The position numbers and the translations under genes were made by a program. The notes under the pieces were generated by a model that saw only the letters and a program-made list of their open reading frames with translations, did not search any database and was not told the origin of the DNA. From Burkholderiaceae bacterium (GTDB lineage Bacteria; Pseudomonadota; Gammaproteobacteria; Burkholderiales; Burkholderiaceae_C), in the NCBI GenBank assembly GCA_919902775.1, contig CAKKRJ010000009.1, positions 62,001 through 126,000 on the forward strand: a DNA stretch of 64,000 nt, given 5' to 3'. Position 1 is the stretch's first letter, and every line of letters begins with the position of its first letter. This document shows positions 9,055 to 18,194 of this stretch, piece by piece.

Positions 9055-10791
9055 TCAGTGGTTGTCTTTGGGCACGGCCGCGCCGCGCTGGCCGACCAAA
9101 AAGTCCATGTCGGCACCTTCGTCGGCTTGCAGCACATGGTCGATGTAGAGCTTCCAGTAGCCCGACTGCATGGCGGGCTCGGGTTTTTTCCATTGCGCCA
9201 GGCGCGTGGCCAGTTCTTCGTCGCTGATCAGCAGTTGCAGCTTGCGCTCGGGCACATTCAATTCGATCATGTCGCCGTTTTGCACCACCGCCAATGGGCC
9301 GCCGGCAGCGGCTTCGGGCGTGGTGTGCAGCACCACGGTGCCGTAGGCGGTGCCGCTCATGCGCGCGTCGCTGATGCGCACCATGTCGGTGATGCCCTTG
9401 CGCAGCACCTTGGGCGGCAGCGGCATATTGCCGACCTCGGCCATGCCGGGGTAGCCCTTGGGGCCGCAGTTCTTCAAAACCAAAATGCAGTGCTCATCGA
9501 CGTCCAGGTTTTCGTCGTCGATGCGCGTGTGAAAGTCGTGGCTGTCTTCAAACACCACGGCACGCCCGGTGTGCACCATCAGCGCGGGGGTGGCGGCGCT
9601 GGGTTTGATGACCGCGCCTCGCGGGGCCAGGTTGCCGCGCAGGATGGCGATGCCGGCTTTTTCCTTGAAGGGTTCGTCAAACTTTTTGATCACGCGCGGG
9701 TCGTAGTTGACGGCGCTGGCGATGTTCTCGTGCACGGTCTTGCCGCTCACGGTGACGATGTCTTTGTGCAGCAGGTGCTCGATTTCTTTCATCACCACCG
9801 GCAGGCCACCGGCGTAGCAAAAGTCTTCCATCAGGTGCTCGCCCGACGGTTGCAAATTCAACAGGCAAGGCAACTCACTGCCCAGGCGCTCGAAGTCGTC
9901 CACGGTGAGTTTCAAGCCCAGGCGACCTGCAATCGCGATCAGGTGGATCACCGCATTGGTCGAGCCGCCAATGGCGGCCAGCGTGCGGATGGCGTTTTCA
10001 AAGGCTTCGCGCGTGAGCACTTGGCTGATGGTCTGGTCGGTGTGCACCATCTCAACGATGCGCCGCCCTGCCTCACGGGCCAGCACATTGCGGCGCCCGT
10101 CCACCGCAGGGTAGGCGGCGTTGCCGGGCAGGCCAATGCCCAGGGCTTCGACCATGCTGGCCATGGTGCTGGCGGTGCCCATGGTCATGCAGTGGCCGTG
10201 GCTGCGGTGCATGCAACTCTCGGCTTCAAAGAAATCTTGCAGCTTCAGGGTGCCCGCGCGCACCTGCTCGCTCATGCTCCACACGCCGGTGCCCGAGCCC
10301 AGTTCTTGCCCGCGCCATTTGCCGTTCAGCATGGGGCCGCCCGACACACCAATGGTGGGCAGGCCGGCGCTGGAGGCGCCCATCAGCAAGCTGGGCGTGG
10401 TCTTGTCGCAGCCCATCAGCAGCACCACGCCATCGACCGGGTTGCCACGGATGCTTTCTTCCACGTCCATGCTGGCCAGGTTGCGGTAGAGCATGGCGGT
10501 CGGGCGCAGCAGGGTTTCGCCCAGCGACATGACCGGAAATTCGAGCGGGAAGCCGCCCGCTTCGTACACACCAATCTTGACCTGTTCGGCCAGGGTGCGG
10601 AAGTGCGAGTTGCAGGGGGTCAGTTCGCTGAAGGTGTTGCAGATGCCGATCACCGGGCGACCGTCAAACTGGTCGTGCGGCACACCCTTGCCCTTGACCC
10701 AGCTGCGGTAGGCAAAGCCATCGCGGTCTTGGCGGCCAAACCATTGCTGGGAGCGGAGTTCTTCGGGTTTTTTGCGGGGGGATGAAGACAT
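9055..10791 (-). CDS. IlvD/Edd-family sugar-acid dehydratase
   Basis: This 578-residue Fe-S dehydratase belongs to the IlvD/Edd family, which includes L-arabinonate, D-xylonate and D-galactonate dehydratases. Cluster-ligand cysteines are visible at Cys60 (FSELTPCNSH), Cys128 (MGCDKTTP) and Cys201 (HGHCMTMGTAST). I chose ATG 10791 (MSSSPRKK) because upstream codons would enter the divergent promoter. It removes water from an aldonate to give a 2-keto-3-deoxy acid, the substrate of the kdgK/dgoK kinases nearby. The sugar cannot be decided from sequence. Confidence 0.88.
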   Translation of the reverse strand: MSSSPRKKPEELRSQQWFGRQDRDGFAYRSWVKGKGVPHDQFDGRPVIGICNTFSELTPCNSHFRTLAEQVKIGVYEAGGFPLEFPVMSLGETLLRPTAMLYRNLASMDVEESIRGNPVDGVVLLMGCDKTTPSLLMGASSAGLPTIGVSGGPMLNGKWRGQELGSGTGVWSMSEQVRAGTLKLQDFFEAESCMHRSHGHCMTMGTASTMASMVEALGIGLPGNAAYPAVDGRRNVLAREAGRRIVEMVHTDQTISQVLTREAFENAIRTLAAIGGSTNAVIHLIAIAGRLGLKLTVDDFERLGSELPCLLNLQPSGEHLMEDFCYAGGLPVVMKEIEHLLHKDIVTVSGKTVHENIASAVNYDPRVIKKFDEPFKEKAGIAILRGNLAPRGAVIKPSAATPALMVHTGRAVVFEDSHDFHTRIDDENLDVDEHCILVLKNCGPKGYPGMAEVGNMPLPPKVLRKGITDMVRISDARMSGTAYGTVVLHTTPEAAAGGPLAVVQNGDMIELNVPERKLQLLISDEELATRLAQWKKPEPAMQSGYWKLYIDHVLQADEGADMDFLVGQRGAAVPKDNH

Positions 10792-10828
10792 GGCAGTGTG
10801 AAGATGAGGTGGAAAATGAAATGACTCA

Positions 10829-10838
10829 ATCGTATGAT
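10829..10838. promoter_or_regulatory. Candidate GntR-family half of a paired operator, near-palindrome
   Basis: ATCGTATGAT differs by one base from the perfect palindrome ATCATATGAT found 117 bases away at 10946. Both sit in the divergent promoter between the dehydratase and the FCD-type regulator, and this copy lies 38 bases before the dehydratase start. Function as a regulator site is inference. Confidence 0.4.
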
Positions 10839-10945
10839 GATAGAGAAATTTCAAGCGAAATGACAAACCCGTGACACAGGTGAAAACCCTTGACGCCTAC
10901 TCGACAGATACAGGGTTTTCCGCAGTGCTGTGTCGGTGCTCATTC

Positions 10946-10955
10946 ATCATATGAT
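10946..10955. promoter_or_regulatory. Candidate GntR-family operator, perfect palindrome
   Basis: ATCATATGAT is its own reverse complement and lies 21 bases before the regulator ATG at 10977. With the near-copy at 10829 it would let the regulator control both divergent transcripts and itself. Confidence 0.45.
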
Positions 10956-10976
10956 TGCGACCAATGGGTTTTATAC

Positions 10977-11720
10977 ATGGTTAAAAACGTACACGGTCAC
11001 ACGCTGGATTTGTTGGGGCAGGCCATCTTGTCCGGGCGCTATGCGGTGGGCACCAGCCTGCCACCGGAGCCCGTGCTTTGCGAAGAGTTGGGGGTCAGTC
11101 GCACCGTGGTGCGCGAAGCCATCAAGTCTTTGGTGGCCAAGGGCCTGATTTCCACCGGACCCAAGGTGGGCACGCGGGTGCTGACCGAAGAGCAATGGAA
11201 CTGGTTTGACCCGGACGTGATCACCTGGCAGGCCCAGGCAGGCTTGACGCCCCAATTCCTGCAGGAATTGCAAGAATTGCGCGCCGTGGTGGAACCCGCC
11301 GCGGTGCGCATCGCCGCCGAAAAAGCCACGGCCGCTGACATCGCCGACATGGAAGATGCCTACCAGGGCATGAAATACGCCATTGAACACGGGGGCGACT
11401 ATGTGGTGCACGACTTGCGTTTTCACCAAGGGCTGTTGACCGCTTCGCACAACCGCATGCTGGTGCAAATGGGCAAGGCGCTCAGCGCTTTGCTGCGCAC
11501 CAGTTTCGAGTTGTCAACCCGCGTCAAAGACGGACCGCGCAATTCATTGCCCTTGCACCGGGCTGTGCTCGATGCCGTGATCGCCCGTTCACCCGCCAAG
11601 GCCGAGCGCGCGCTGATGGTGCTCATCAACGGTGCCAAAGCCGACATTGAACGCCTGCTGTCCACACGCCGCAAATTGCCCCGCGTGCCGGGCGCGTCTG
11701 CACGCGTGCGCAAAGTTTGA
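10977..11720 (+). CDS. GntR-family regulator, FadR/FCD subfamily
   Basis: The 247-residue product has an N-terminal GntR winged helix (GTSLPPEPVLCEELGVSRTV, then REAIKSLVAKGLI and the PKVGTRV wing) followed by an all-helical FCD ligand domain (LRAVVEPAAVRIAAE, then DLRFHQGLLTASHN with the metal-binding Asp/His pattern). FCD regulators sense sugar acids and related carboxylates. I start at ATG 10977 because the longer TTG frame places non-family sequence ahead of the helix. It leads a run with the TRAP genes and an enolase-superfamily gene, and faces the dehydratase. Confidence 0.9.
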   Translation: MVKNVHGHTLDLLGQAILSGRYAVGTSLPPEPVLCEELGVSRTVVREAIKSLVAKGLISTGPKVGTRVLTEEQWNWFDPDVITWQAQAGLTPQFLQELQELRAVVEPAAVRIAAEKATAADIADMEDAYQGMKYAIEHGGDYVVHDLRFHQGLLTASHNRMLVQMGKALSALLRTSFELSTRVKDGPRNSLPLHRAVLDAVIARSPAKAERALMVLINGAKADIERLLSTRRKLPRVPGASARVRKV

Positions 11721-11734
11721 AAGTGAACTGCTGA

Positions 11735-12295
11735 ATGCAAAAAATCATCGATTTGTTTTTCAAATTTCTGGAACTCTTGGTGGTCCTTTGCCTGGTGGCC
11801 ATGGTCTTCATGGTCTTTGGCAACGTGGTTTTGCGCTATGGCTTCAACTCAGGCATCGACATCTCGGACGAAATGTCGCGCTACTGCTTCATTTGGCTGA
11901 CCTACATCGGCGCCATGGTGGCGATGCGCGAAAAAGGGCATCTGGGGGTGGACAGTTTGGTGCGCCATTTGTCGCTGCGCGGCAAGCAGGTGTGCTTTTT
12001 TCTGAGTGAAGCCTTGATGCTGGGCTGCAACATTCTTTTTCTGATGGGCACCTGGCAGATGCATGAACTGCAGGTGAGCAATGTCTCGCCTGTGGTGGGC
12101 ATTTCGATGATCTGGGTTTACGGCATCGGCTACGTGGTCAGTGTGGTGATGTCGATCATCAATGTGCACATGCTCTACCAATTGCTGACCGGCCAATTGG
12201 CCGAAGAAGACCTGGTGGTGGTCATCGAGTCGGAAGACACGGTGGAGTTGCCCACTCAGGCGCCCACCCAGATGCCACAAGGGGGCCGTCCATGA
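11735..12295 (+). CDS. dctQ: TRAP transporter small membrane subunit (DctQ type)
   Basis: The 186-residue product has four predicted hydrophobic helices: about residues 10-32 (LLVVLCLVAMVFMVFGNVVL), 45-65, 85-105 and 125-150. The conserved VVLRYGFNSGID and FIWLTYIGAMVAMREKGHLG strings are typical of DctQ proteins. It supports the large DctM subunit in sodium-coupled uptake of a carboxylate delivered by DctP. It begins 14 bases after the regulator stop and overlaps dctM by 4 bases (ATGA). Confidence 0.9.
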   Translation: MQKIIDLFFKFLELLVVLCLVAMVFMVFGNVVLRYGFNSGIDISDEMSRYCFIWLTYIGAMVAMREKGHLGVDSLVRHLSLRGKQVCFFLSEALMLGCNILFLMGTWQMHELQVSNVSPVVGISMIWVYGIGYVVSVVMSIINVHMLYQLLTGQLAEEDLVVVIESEDTVELPTQAPTQMPQGGRP

Positions 12296-13590
12296 CCGTC
12301 GGTATTTTCGTTTTGAGCCTGCTGGCCGCGATGGCCATTGGCATGCCCATTGCCTACGCTTTGCTGGTGTGTGGTTTGTCCTTGATGGCCTACATGGCGG
12401 CGACGGGTGTCATTCCGGCTTTTGACAGCCAGATCCTGGCGCAGCGCTTTGTCGATGGCGCGGACAACTTTCCCTTGCTGGCCGTGCCGTTCTTTTTGTT
12501 GGCCGGTGAATTCATGAATGCGGGCGGACTCAGTCGCCGCATTGTGAACATGGCCATGGCCTGGGTGGGGCACTTTCGCGGTGGGCTGGGTTATGTGGCC
12601 GTGATGGCCGCCATCATCATGGCTTCGCTGTCGGGTTCGGCCGTGGCCGATACCGCTGCGCTGGCAGCCTTGTTGATCCCCATGATGCGTGCTGCAGGTT
12701 ATGACGTGGGGCGCTCGGCGGGGCTGATCGCCGCAGGCGGCATCATTGCGCCCGTGATTCCGCCGTCGATCGGTTTCATCATTTTTGGTGTCGCGGCCAA
12801 CGTGTCCATCACCAAGCTGTTCATCGCCGGCATCGTGCCGGGCGTGATGATGGGTGTGGCCATTGGCCTGGCCTGGTGGTGGGTGGCCAAACGCGACAAC
12901 GTGCAAGCTGCACCGCGCATGCCCTTGAATGAGAAATTGGCGGCCACACGGGATGGCTTGCTGGCATTTGGTTTGCCGGTGTTCATCATCGGTGGCATGA
13001 AGTTCGGTGTCTTCACGCCGACCGAGGCGGCTGTGGTGGCGGCGGTTTACAGCTTTGTGGTCGGTGCTTTTGTGTACCGTGAATTGCAGTGGTCCAAGCT
13101 GTACGGTTTGATTCTGACGGCGGGCAAGACCACGGCCGTGATCATGTTCCTGGTGGCCGCTGCCATGGTGAGTGCCTGGCTGATCACGGTGGCCAATATT
13201 CCAGCCGAAGTGGCCAAGATGATGGAGCCCTTCATGGGCAACAAGATGCTGCTGATGGTGATCTTGATGGTCTTGGTGGTGGTGGTCGGCACCGCGCTGG
13301 ACTTCACGCCCACGGTGCTGATCTTGACGCCCGTGTTGATGCCCCTGGTCAAACAAGCGGGCATTGACCCGGTGTATTTCGGTGTGTTGTTCATCATGAA
13401 CAACGCCATCGGCCTGATCACGCCACCGGTGGGCACGGTGCTCAACGTGGTGTGTGGTGTGGCCAAAATCAACATGGACGCGGCATTCAAAGGGGTGATG
13501 CCGTTCCTGCTCGCGCAACTGGTGGTGCTGTTTTTGCTGGTGGCGTTCCCTTCCTTGGTGATCGTGCCCATGAAGTGGATGTTGAGCTGA
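12292..13590 (+). CDS. dctM: TRAP transporter large membrane subunit (DctM type)
   Basis: This 432-residue integral membrane protein has about 12 hydrophobic segments and the DctM strings FPLLAVPFFLLAGEFMNAGG, SLSGSAVADTAALAALLIP and PVIPPSIGFIIFG. It is the translocation channel of the TRAP system. Its ATG overlaps the dctQ stop, and dctP follows 36 bases later behind an AGGAG site. The neighbouring sugar-acid dehydratases suggest an aldonate-type ligand. Confidence 0.93.
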   Translation: MTVGIFVLSLLAAMAIGMPIAYALLVCGLSLMAYMAATGVIPAFDSQILAQRFVDGADNFPLLAVPFFLLAGEFMNAGGLSRRIVNMAMAWVGHFRGGLGYVAVMAAIIMASLSGSAVADTAALAALLIPMMRAAGYDVGRSAGLIAAGGIIAPVIPPSIGFIIFGVAANVSITKLFIAGIVPGVMMGVAIGLAWWWVAKRDNVQAAPRMPLNEKLAATRDGLLAFGLPVFIIGGMKFGVFTPTEAAVVAAVYSFVVGAFVYRELQWSKLYGLILTAGKTTAVIMFLVAAAMVSAWLITVANIPAEVAKMMEPFMGNKMLLMVILMVLVVVVGTALDFTPTVLILTPVLMPLVKQAGIDPVYFGVLFIMNNAIGLITPPVGTVLNVVCGVAKINMDAAFKGVMPFLLAQLVVLFLLVAFPSLVIVPMKWMLS

Positions 13591-13626
13591 TTTTTTAACC
13601 CTGTGTTCAATCTTGAGGAGACAAAC

Positions 13627-14634
13627 ATGTTCAAACGCAGAAATCTGGTGACCTTGCTGGCAGGCACTTTCTTGGTCGCAACAGGTGCCATGGCGCAATT
13701 TGCCGATCGCAACATCAAATTCACCAACGGCATCAACGAAGACCACCCGGTGGCCGTGGGGGTCAAGAAGATGCAGGACATCATCACCGCCAAATCGGGC
13801 GGCAAGATGAAGATCACCGCATTCTGGGGCGGCTCGGCGGGCGGTGACTTGCAAGCCACGCAAGCCTTGCGCGCGGGCACGCAAGAGATGGTGTGCACCT
13901 CCAGCTCGCCCTTGGTGGGCATCGTCAAGGAGTTGGGTGTGTTCGACTTGCCCTTCCTGTTTGCCAACGAAAAAGAAGCCGATGCGGTGCTGGACGGCCC
14001 AGCTGGCAAATACTTCAATGCCAAGCTCGAAGCCGCGGGCCTGGTCAATCTGTCGTATTGGGAAAACGGGTTCCGCAACTTGACAAACAGCAAGCGTCCC
14101 GTGGCCAAGCTGGAAGACTTTCAAGGTGTGAAGGTGCGCGTCATGCAAAACAACATCTTCCTGGACACCTTCAAGACCTTGGGCACCAACGCCGTGCCCA
14201 TGGCTTTCCAGGAGGTCTTCACCGCGCTGGAAACCAAAACCATTGACGGCCAGGAAAACCCCTTTGTGACCATTGAAACGTCCAAGTTCAATGAAGTGCA
14301 AAAGTACCTGAGCGTGACGCGCCACGCCTACACCCCCTTCTTGGTGCTTTACAGCAAAAAGTTGTGGGACCAGTTGAATCCGCAAGAGCAAGGCTTGTTG
14401 CGTGAAGCGGCTGCCGAAGGTCAAAAGGTGCAACGTGCAGCCAACCGGACCTTGAACGAAAAGTCGCTGGCCGCCTTGAAGACCAAGGGCATGCAGGTCA
14501 ACGAAGTCAGCGCGGCCGAGCAAAACCGCATCCGCGCCAAAGTGGCGTCGGTGTACGACAAGCACAAGGACTCGATTGGCGCCGATGCCATCAAGGTCGT
14601 GCAAGATGAACTCAAGAAAGCACGCGGCGGTTGA
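13627..14634 (+). CDS. dctP: TRAP transporter solute-binding protein (DctP type)
   Basis: The 335-residue periplasmic protein begins with a signal peptide (FKRRNLVTLLAGTFLVATGA, cleaved near AMA-QF). It carries the DctP strings LGVFDLPFLF, NLSYWENGFRNLTNSKRPV (with the ligand-carboxylate Arg) and TIDGQENPFVTIETSKFNEV. I chose ATG 13627, 5 bases after AGGAGA, over an upstream ATG at 13603 that would precede the signal peptide. A strong terminator follows its stop. Confidence 0.92.
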   Translation: MFKRRNLVTLLAGTFLVATGAMAQFADRNIKFTNGINEDHPVAVGVKKMQDIITAKSGGKMKITAFWGGSAGGDLQATQALRAGTQEMVCTSSSPLVGIVKELGVFDLPFLFANEKEADAVLDGPAGKYFNAKLEAAGLVNLSYWENGFRNLTNSKRPVAKLEDFQGVKVRVMQNNIFLDTFKTLGTNAVPMAFQEVFTALETKTIDGQENPFVTIETSKFNEVQKYLSVTRHAYTPFLVLYSKKLWDQLNPQEQGLLREAAAEGQKVQRAANRTLNEKSLAALKTKGMQVNEVSAAEQNRIRAKVASVYDKHKDSIGADAIKVVQDELKKARGG

Positions 14635-14646
14635 TCTGCCACAGCC

Positions 14647-14678
14647 AGCCCCACGGCCCAAAGCTGTGGGGCTTTTTT
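14647..14678 (+). terminator. Rho-independent terminator after dctP
   Basis: An 8-bp stem AGCCCCAC/GTGGGGCT with an 11-base loop runs into TTTTTT. It ends the TRAP transcript, so the enolase-superfamily gene 22 bases later may depend on readthrough or its own promoter. Confidence 0.85.
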
Positions 14679-14700
14679 AACGTCTTCCATTCAATTTGTC

Positions 14701-15894
14701 ATGAAAATTACCCAGCTTGAAACCATTCGTCTGGAAGAGTTCCCCAACATCATCTGGGTGCGCTTGCACACCGATGAAGGTTTGGTGGGGCTTGGCGAGA
14801 CCTTCATGGGCGCGCAAGCGGTCGAGGCCTATTTGCACGAATGGGCGGGGCCCAAGTTGCTGGGGCAAGACCCGCTGGCCATCGAGTCACGCTTGCGCGA
14901 CATCACGGGTTACCTGGGCTGGCGCGGGTCGGGCGCTGAAACACGCGGCAACTCTGCGGTGGACATCGCCTTGTGGGACATTTTTGGCAAAGCCGCCAAC
15001 ATGCCCGTGTACACGGCGTTGGGCGGCAAAAGCCGTGACGAGATTCGGGTGTACAACACCTGCGCGGGCTACCAATACATTCGCAGCAACGTCAACCAGA
15101 CCAGCGCCAATTGGGGCTTGGCCAGCAAAGCCGGGCCTTACGAAGACCTGCAAGGCTTTTTGCACCGCGCCGATGAGGTGGCCGAGTCACTGCTCAGCGA
15201 GGGCATCACCGGCATGAAGATCTGGCCGTTTGACATGGCCGCTGAAAAATCGCACGGTCAATACATCAGCCCACAAGACCTGAACACGGCGCTGGAGCCG
15301 TTCCGCAAGATCCGCAAGGCGGTGGGCGACAAGATGGACATCATGGTCGAGTTTCACTGCCTGTGGCGTTTGCCCATGGCACAAAAAATCGCCCGCGCCC
15401 TGCAAGAGTTCGACACCTTCTGGCACGAAGACGCGATCCGCATGGACAGCCTGGACTTGCTCAAACAGTACGCGGTGGACTGCAAGGCGCTGATCTGCGC
15501 GAGCGAAACACTGAGCTACAAAGCTGGCTTCAAAGACTATTTGCAAACCGGCGTGGCGGGTGTGGCCATGCTCGATTTGAGCTGGTGCGGCGGCCTGACC
15601 GAGGCGCGCAAGATCGCCGCCATGGCCGATGCCTGGCAACTGCCCGTGGCCCCGCACGACTGCACCGGGCCGGTGGTGTGGGCTGCCTCTACGCACTTGT
15701 CGCTGCACGCGCCCAATGCACTGATTCAGGAAAGCGTGCGCGCCTTCTACAGCGGTTGGTACAAGGAACTGGTGACCGAGTTGCCGCAGGTGAAAAACGG
15801 CATGATCAGCCTCAATGGCAAGCCAGGCTTGGGCATGGAGCTGTTGCCCGATCTGCACAAGCGGGCCGATGCGGTGGTGCGCATCAGCCGATGA
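14701..15894 (+). CDS. Mandelate racemase/enolase-superfamily sugar-acid dehydratase
   Basis: The 397-residue protein has an enolase N-terminal cap (residues 1-125) and a TIM barrel. Candidate residues include the Lys in GITGMKIWPFD, metal ligands in MVEFHCLW, FWHEDAIR and ICASETL, and a His in VAPHDCTGPVVW that may be the second base. These fit acid-sugar dehydratases of the mandelate racemase subgroup, giving 2-keto-3-deoxy acids. It sits at the end of the regulator-TRAP cluster and before a bidirectional terminator. Substrate unknown; galactonate-type acids are plausible given dgoK and dgoA. Confidence 0.85.
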   Translation: MKITQLETIRLEEFPNIIWVRLHTDEGLVGLGETFMGAQAVEAYLHEWAGPKLLGQDPLAIESRLRDITGYLGWRGSGAETRGNSAVDIALWDIFGKAANMPVYTALGGKSRDEIRVYNTCAGYQYIRSNVNQTSANWGLASKAGPYEDLQGFLHRADEVAESLLSEGITGMKIWPFDMAAEKSHGQYISPQDLNTALEPFRKIRKAVGDKMDIMVEFHCLWRLPMAQKIARALQEFDTFWHEDAIRMDSLDLLKQYAVDCKALICASETLSYKAGFKDYLQTGVAGVAMLDLSWCGGLTEARKIAAMADAWQLPVAPHDCTGPVVWAASTHLSLHAPNALIQESVRAFYSGWYKELVTELPQVKNGMISLNGKPGLGMELLPDLHKRADAVVRISR

Positions 15895-15915
15895 GACCTT
15901 TTTGTCTGTTGGATT

Positions 15916-15953
15916 AAAAAACCCGCCAAGTCTTGCAACTTGGCGGGTTTTTT
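15916..15953. terminator. Bidirectional terminator between convergent genes
   Basis: CCCGCCAAG/CTTGGCGGG forms a 9-bp stem, flanked by AAAAAA on the left and TTTTTT on the right, so it works on both strands. It separates the enolase-superfamily gene (plus) from gnd (minus). Confidence 0.9.
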
Positions 15954-15982
15954 CTTGGGCGCATTCCGATGGATAGGGCGGG

Positions 15983-17401
15983 CTATTGTTCACCCCAACG
16001 GGTGTGGAATTTGCCAGGCCGGTCGGTGCGCTGGTAGGTGTGTGCGCCAAAGTAATCGCGCTGGGCTTGCAGCAAGTTCGCGGGCAGGCGGGCAGAGCGG
16101 TAAGCGTCGTAGTAGCTCAAAGCGCTCATGAACGAGGGCACGGCCACGCCGTGCAAAGCCCCCATGGCCACCACTTCGCGCAGGTCCTGGTGACAGCGGG
16201 CCATCACTTGGGAAAAGTGGCTGTCCATCAACAAGTTGTCAAGATCGGGCGTGCGTTCGTGGGCGCTGCGAATGTCTTCCAGCAAGCTTGCACGGATGAT
16301 GCAACCCGCACGCCAGACCGACGCCACCGTGCCCATGGGTAGTTGCCATTGGTGCGCATGGTCGGCCGCCTTGAGCAGGCTGAAGCCTTGTGCGTAGGCA
16401 CAGATCTTGGCGGCCAGCAGCGCGTTCTTGATTTGTTCGACCACCACTTCACGTTGGCCCGCTTCGCGCGGGGCGGGGCCGGGCAGCACCTGCGCGGCCT
16501 TGGCCCGTTCGGTGTGCAGCGCGCTCACGGTGCGTGCAAACACGGCATTGGCAATGGTCGGGGCTGTGACGCCCAGATCGAGCGCGATCTGGCTGGCCCA
16601 TTTGCCGGTGCCTTTTTGCTCGGCGGTGTCCAGGATCAGGTTGACCAGGGCATCGCCCGTTTCGGGGTCGGTGTGTGCCAGGATATCGGCCGTGATGTCG
16701 ATCAGGTAACTGGCCAGCTCGCCCTGGTTCCATGCGCGGAACACCGCACTCATCTCGCTGGGGTGCATGCCCAGCAAGTGGTGCATCAGCCAATAGGCTT
16801 CGCAGATGGTCTGCATGTCCGCGTATTCAATGCCGTTGTGCACCATTTTCACGAAGTGGCCTGAACCGCCAGGACCCATCCACTCGCAGCAGGCTTGGCC
16901 ATCGTCGGTCTTGGCGGCAATGGCTTGCAGCATGGGTTGCAGCCGTGGCCAGGCTTGTGCCGACCCGCCCGGCATGAGGGCCGGGCCGCGCAAGGCGCCT
17001 TCTTCGCCGCCACTGACGCCCGCGCCCACATAGTGGATGCCGCTGTCCGCCAAGGCCTCGATGCGCCGCTGTGTGTCGGTGTAGAGGGTGTTGCCACCGT
17101 CCATGACCACATCGCCCGGGCTCAACAGGGGAATCAACTCGGCCAGAACGGCATCGACTGCGGCACCGGCAGGCACCATCAGCCAGATGCAGCGGGGTTG
17201 CTGCAGGCTGCTCACCAGATCAGGCAGCGTGTGCGCCGCGTGTGCTTTCAGGCCTTGGGTGCGCTCTGCAAAGCGGCTGCGCTTGGCGGCATCCAGGTCA
17301 AAGCCACTGACTGCAAAACCATGGCGCGCCAAGTTGAGCGCCAGATTTTCTCCCATCACCCCCAGGCCGATCAGACCCATGTCCATGTCCATCGCTTGCA
17401 T
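15983..17401 (-). CDS. gnd: 6-phosphogluconate dehydrogenase, decarboxylating
   Basis: Gnd oxidises 6-phosphogluconate to ribulose 5-phosphate with NADP. From ATG 17401 the protein is 472 residues, the usual length. The dinucleotide site is GLIGLGVMGENLALNLA near residue 10, the substrate site is GPGGSGHFVKMVHNGIEY with the catalytic Lys, and the C-terminal FHTRWG tail is present. A longer open frame upstream overlaps the SDR gene and is not used. It is the last gene of the idn/gnt run and accepts the gluconokinase product. Confidence 0.95.
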   Translation of the reverse strand: MQAMDMDMGLIGLGVMGENLALNLARHGFAVSGFDLDAAKRSRFAERTQGLKAHAAHTLPDLVSSLQQPRCIWLMVPAGAAVDAVLAELIPLLSPGDVVMDGGNTLYTDTQRRIEALADSGIHYVGAGVSGGEEGALRGPALMPGGSAQAWPRLQPMLQAIAAKTDDGQACCEWMGPGGSGHFVKMVHNGIEYADMQTICEAYWLMHHLLGMHPSEMSAVFRAWNQGELASYLIDITADILAHTDPETGDALVNLILDTAEQKGTGKWASQIALDLGVTAPTIANAVFARTVSALHTERAKAAQVLPGPAPREAGQREVVVEQIKNALLAAKICAYAQGFSLLKAADHAHQWQLPMGTVASVWRAGCIIRASLLEDIRSAHERTPDLDNLLMDSHFSQVMARCHQDLREVVAMGALHGVAVPSFMSALSYYDAYRSARLPANLLQAQRDYFGAHTYQRTDRPGKFHTRWGEQ

Positions 17402-17409
17402 GGGCTGGC

Positions 17410-18159
17410 TCAACCTCTGCCCACGAAGGGCATGTTGGTGGCCATCACGGTGGTGAACAGGATGTTGGCCGACAAAGGCAAGCGGGACATGGTCAGGAAA
17501 GTCTCGACCACAGCCGACATGTCCATGCGGGGTTCGGCCTTGATGGTGCCGTCGGCCTGGGGGACGCCCTTGACCATTTTTTCGGTCATGTCCGAGGCCA
17601 CGTTGCCAATGTCGATTTGGCCAACCGCAATGCTGAAAGCGCGACCATCCAGCGATGCCGCGCGGGTCAGGCCCGAGATGGCGTGTTTGGTGGCGGTGTA
17701 GGCGATCGAGCCATAACGGGGCACATGCGCCGAGATGGAGCCGTTGTTGATGATGCGGCCGCCCTGCGGGCTTTGCTCTTGCATCAGCTTGAAGGCGTGC
17801 GACAGGCAATAGAACGCACCGTTCAGGTTCACGTCCACCATGCGGCGCCAGTCGTCACCGCCGATGTCGCCAGGCAGGGTGGTGGGCAGTGAAATGCCGG
17901 CGTTGTTGAACAGCAAGTCCAGGCGACCGAATTGGGCGCGCACCTGGTCAAACAAAGCCTTGACCTGTTCTTCGCTGGACACGTCGGCCGACACGGCCAC
18001 GCCATTGACCGCGTTGTCGCCGGCTTTGGCGATGGTTTCTTGCAGCGCTTGCGTGCGACGGCCGACCAGCACCACATGCCAGCCTTCCTGCAGCAAACCG
18101 AGGGCGCAGGCCTGGCCAATGCCAGAGCTGGCACCCGTGACGAGGGCAACTTTTTTCAT
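17410..18159 (-). CDS. Short-chain dehydrogenase/reductase
   Basis: The 249-residue classical SDR has the NAD(P) motif TGASSGIG near residue 8, NNAG at about 87, catalytic Ser (NNGSISAH) and YTATK (YxxxK). ATG 18159 (MKKVALVTG) fits the family start. It lies in the idn/gnt operon 8 bases before gnd and 35 bases after idnD. It probably reduces or oxidises another keto-gluconate or aldonate; the substrate is not readable from sequence. Confidence 0.88.
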   Translation of the reverse strand: MKKVALVTGASSGIGQACALGLLQEGWHVVLVGRRTQALQETIAKAGDNAVNGVAVSADVSSEEQVKALFDQVRAQFGRLDLLFNNAGISLPTTLPGDIGGDDWRRMVDVNLNGAFYCLSHAFKLMQEQSPQGGRIINNGSISAHVPRYGSIAYTATKHAISGLTRAASLDGRAFSIAVGQIDIGNVASDMTEKMVKGVPQADGTIKAEPRMDMSAVVETFLTMSRLPLSANILFTTVMATNMPFVGRG

Positions 18160-18194
18160 CAGAGGGTCTTTCAGATTTTTAAATGATGGGAGGC

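Noticed and set aside
12256..14661. 801-codon His/Gln-rich minus-strand frame opposite the TRAP genes
   Set aside because: Antisense shadow produced by high GC at third positions of dctQ, dctM and dctP; no family match and no start signal.
17402..17809. N-terminal extension of gnd by 136 codons
   Set aside because: It is out of frame with, and overlaps, the SDR gene at 17410; the Rossmann motif starts at 17401.
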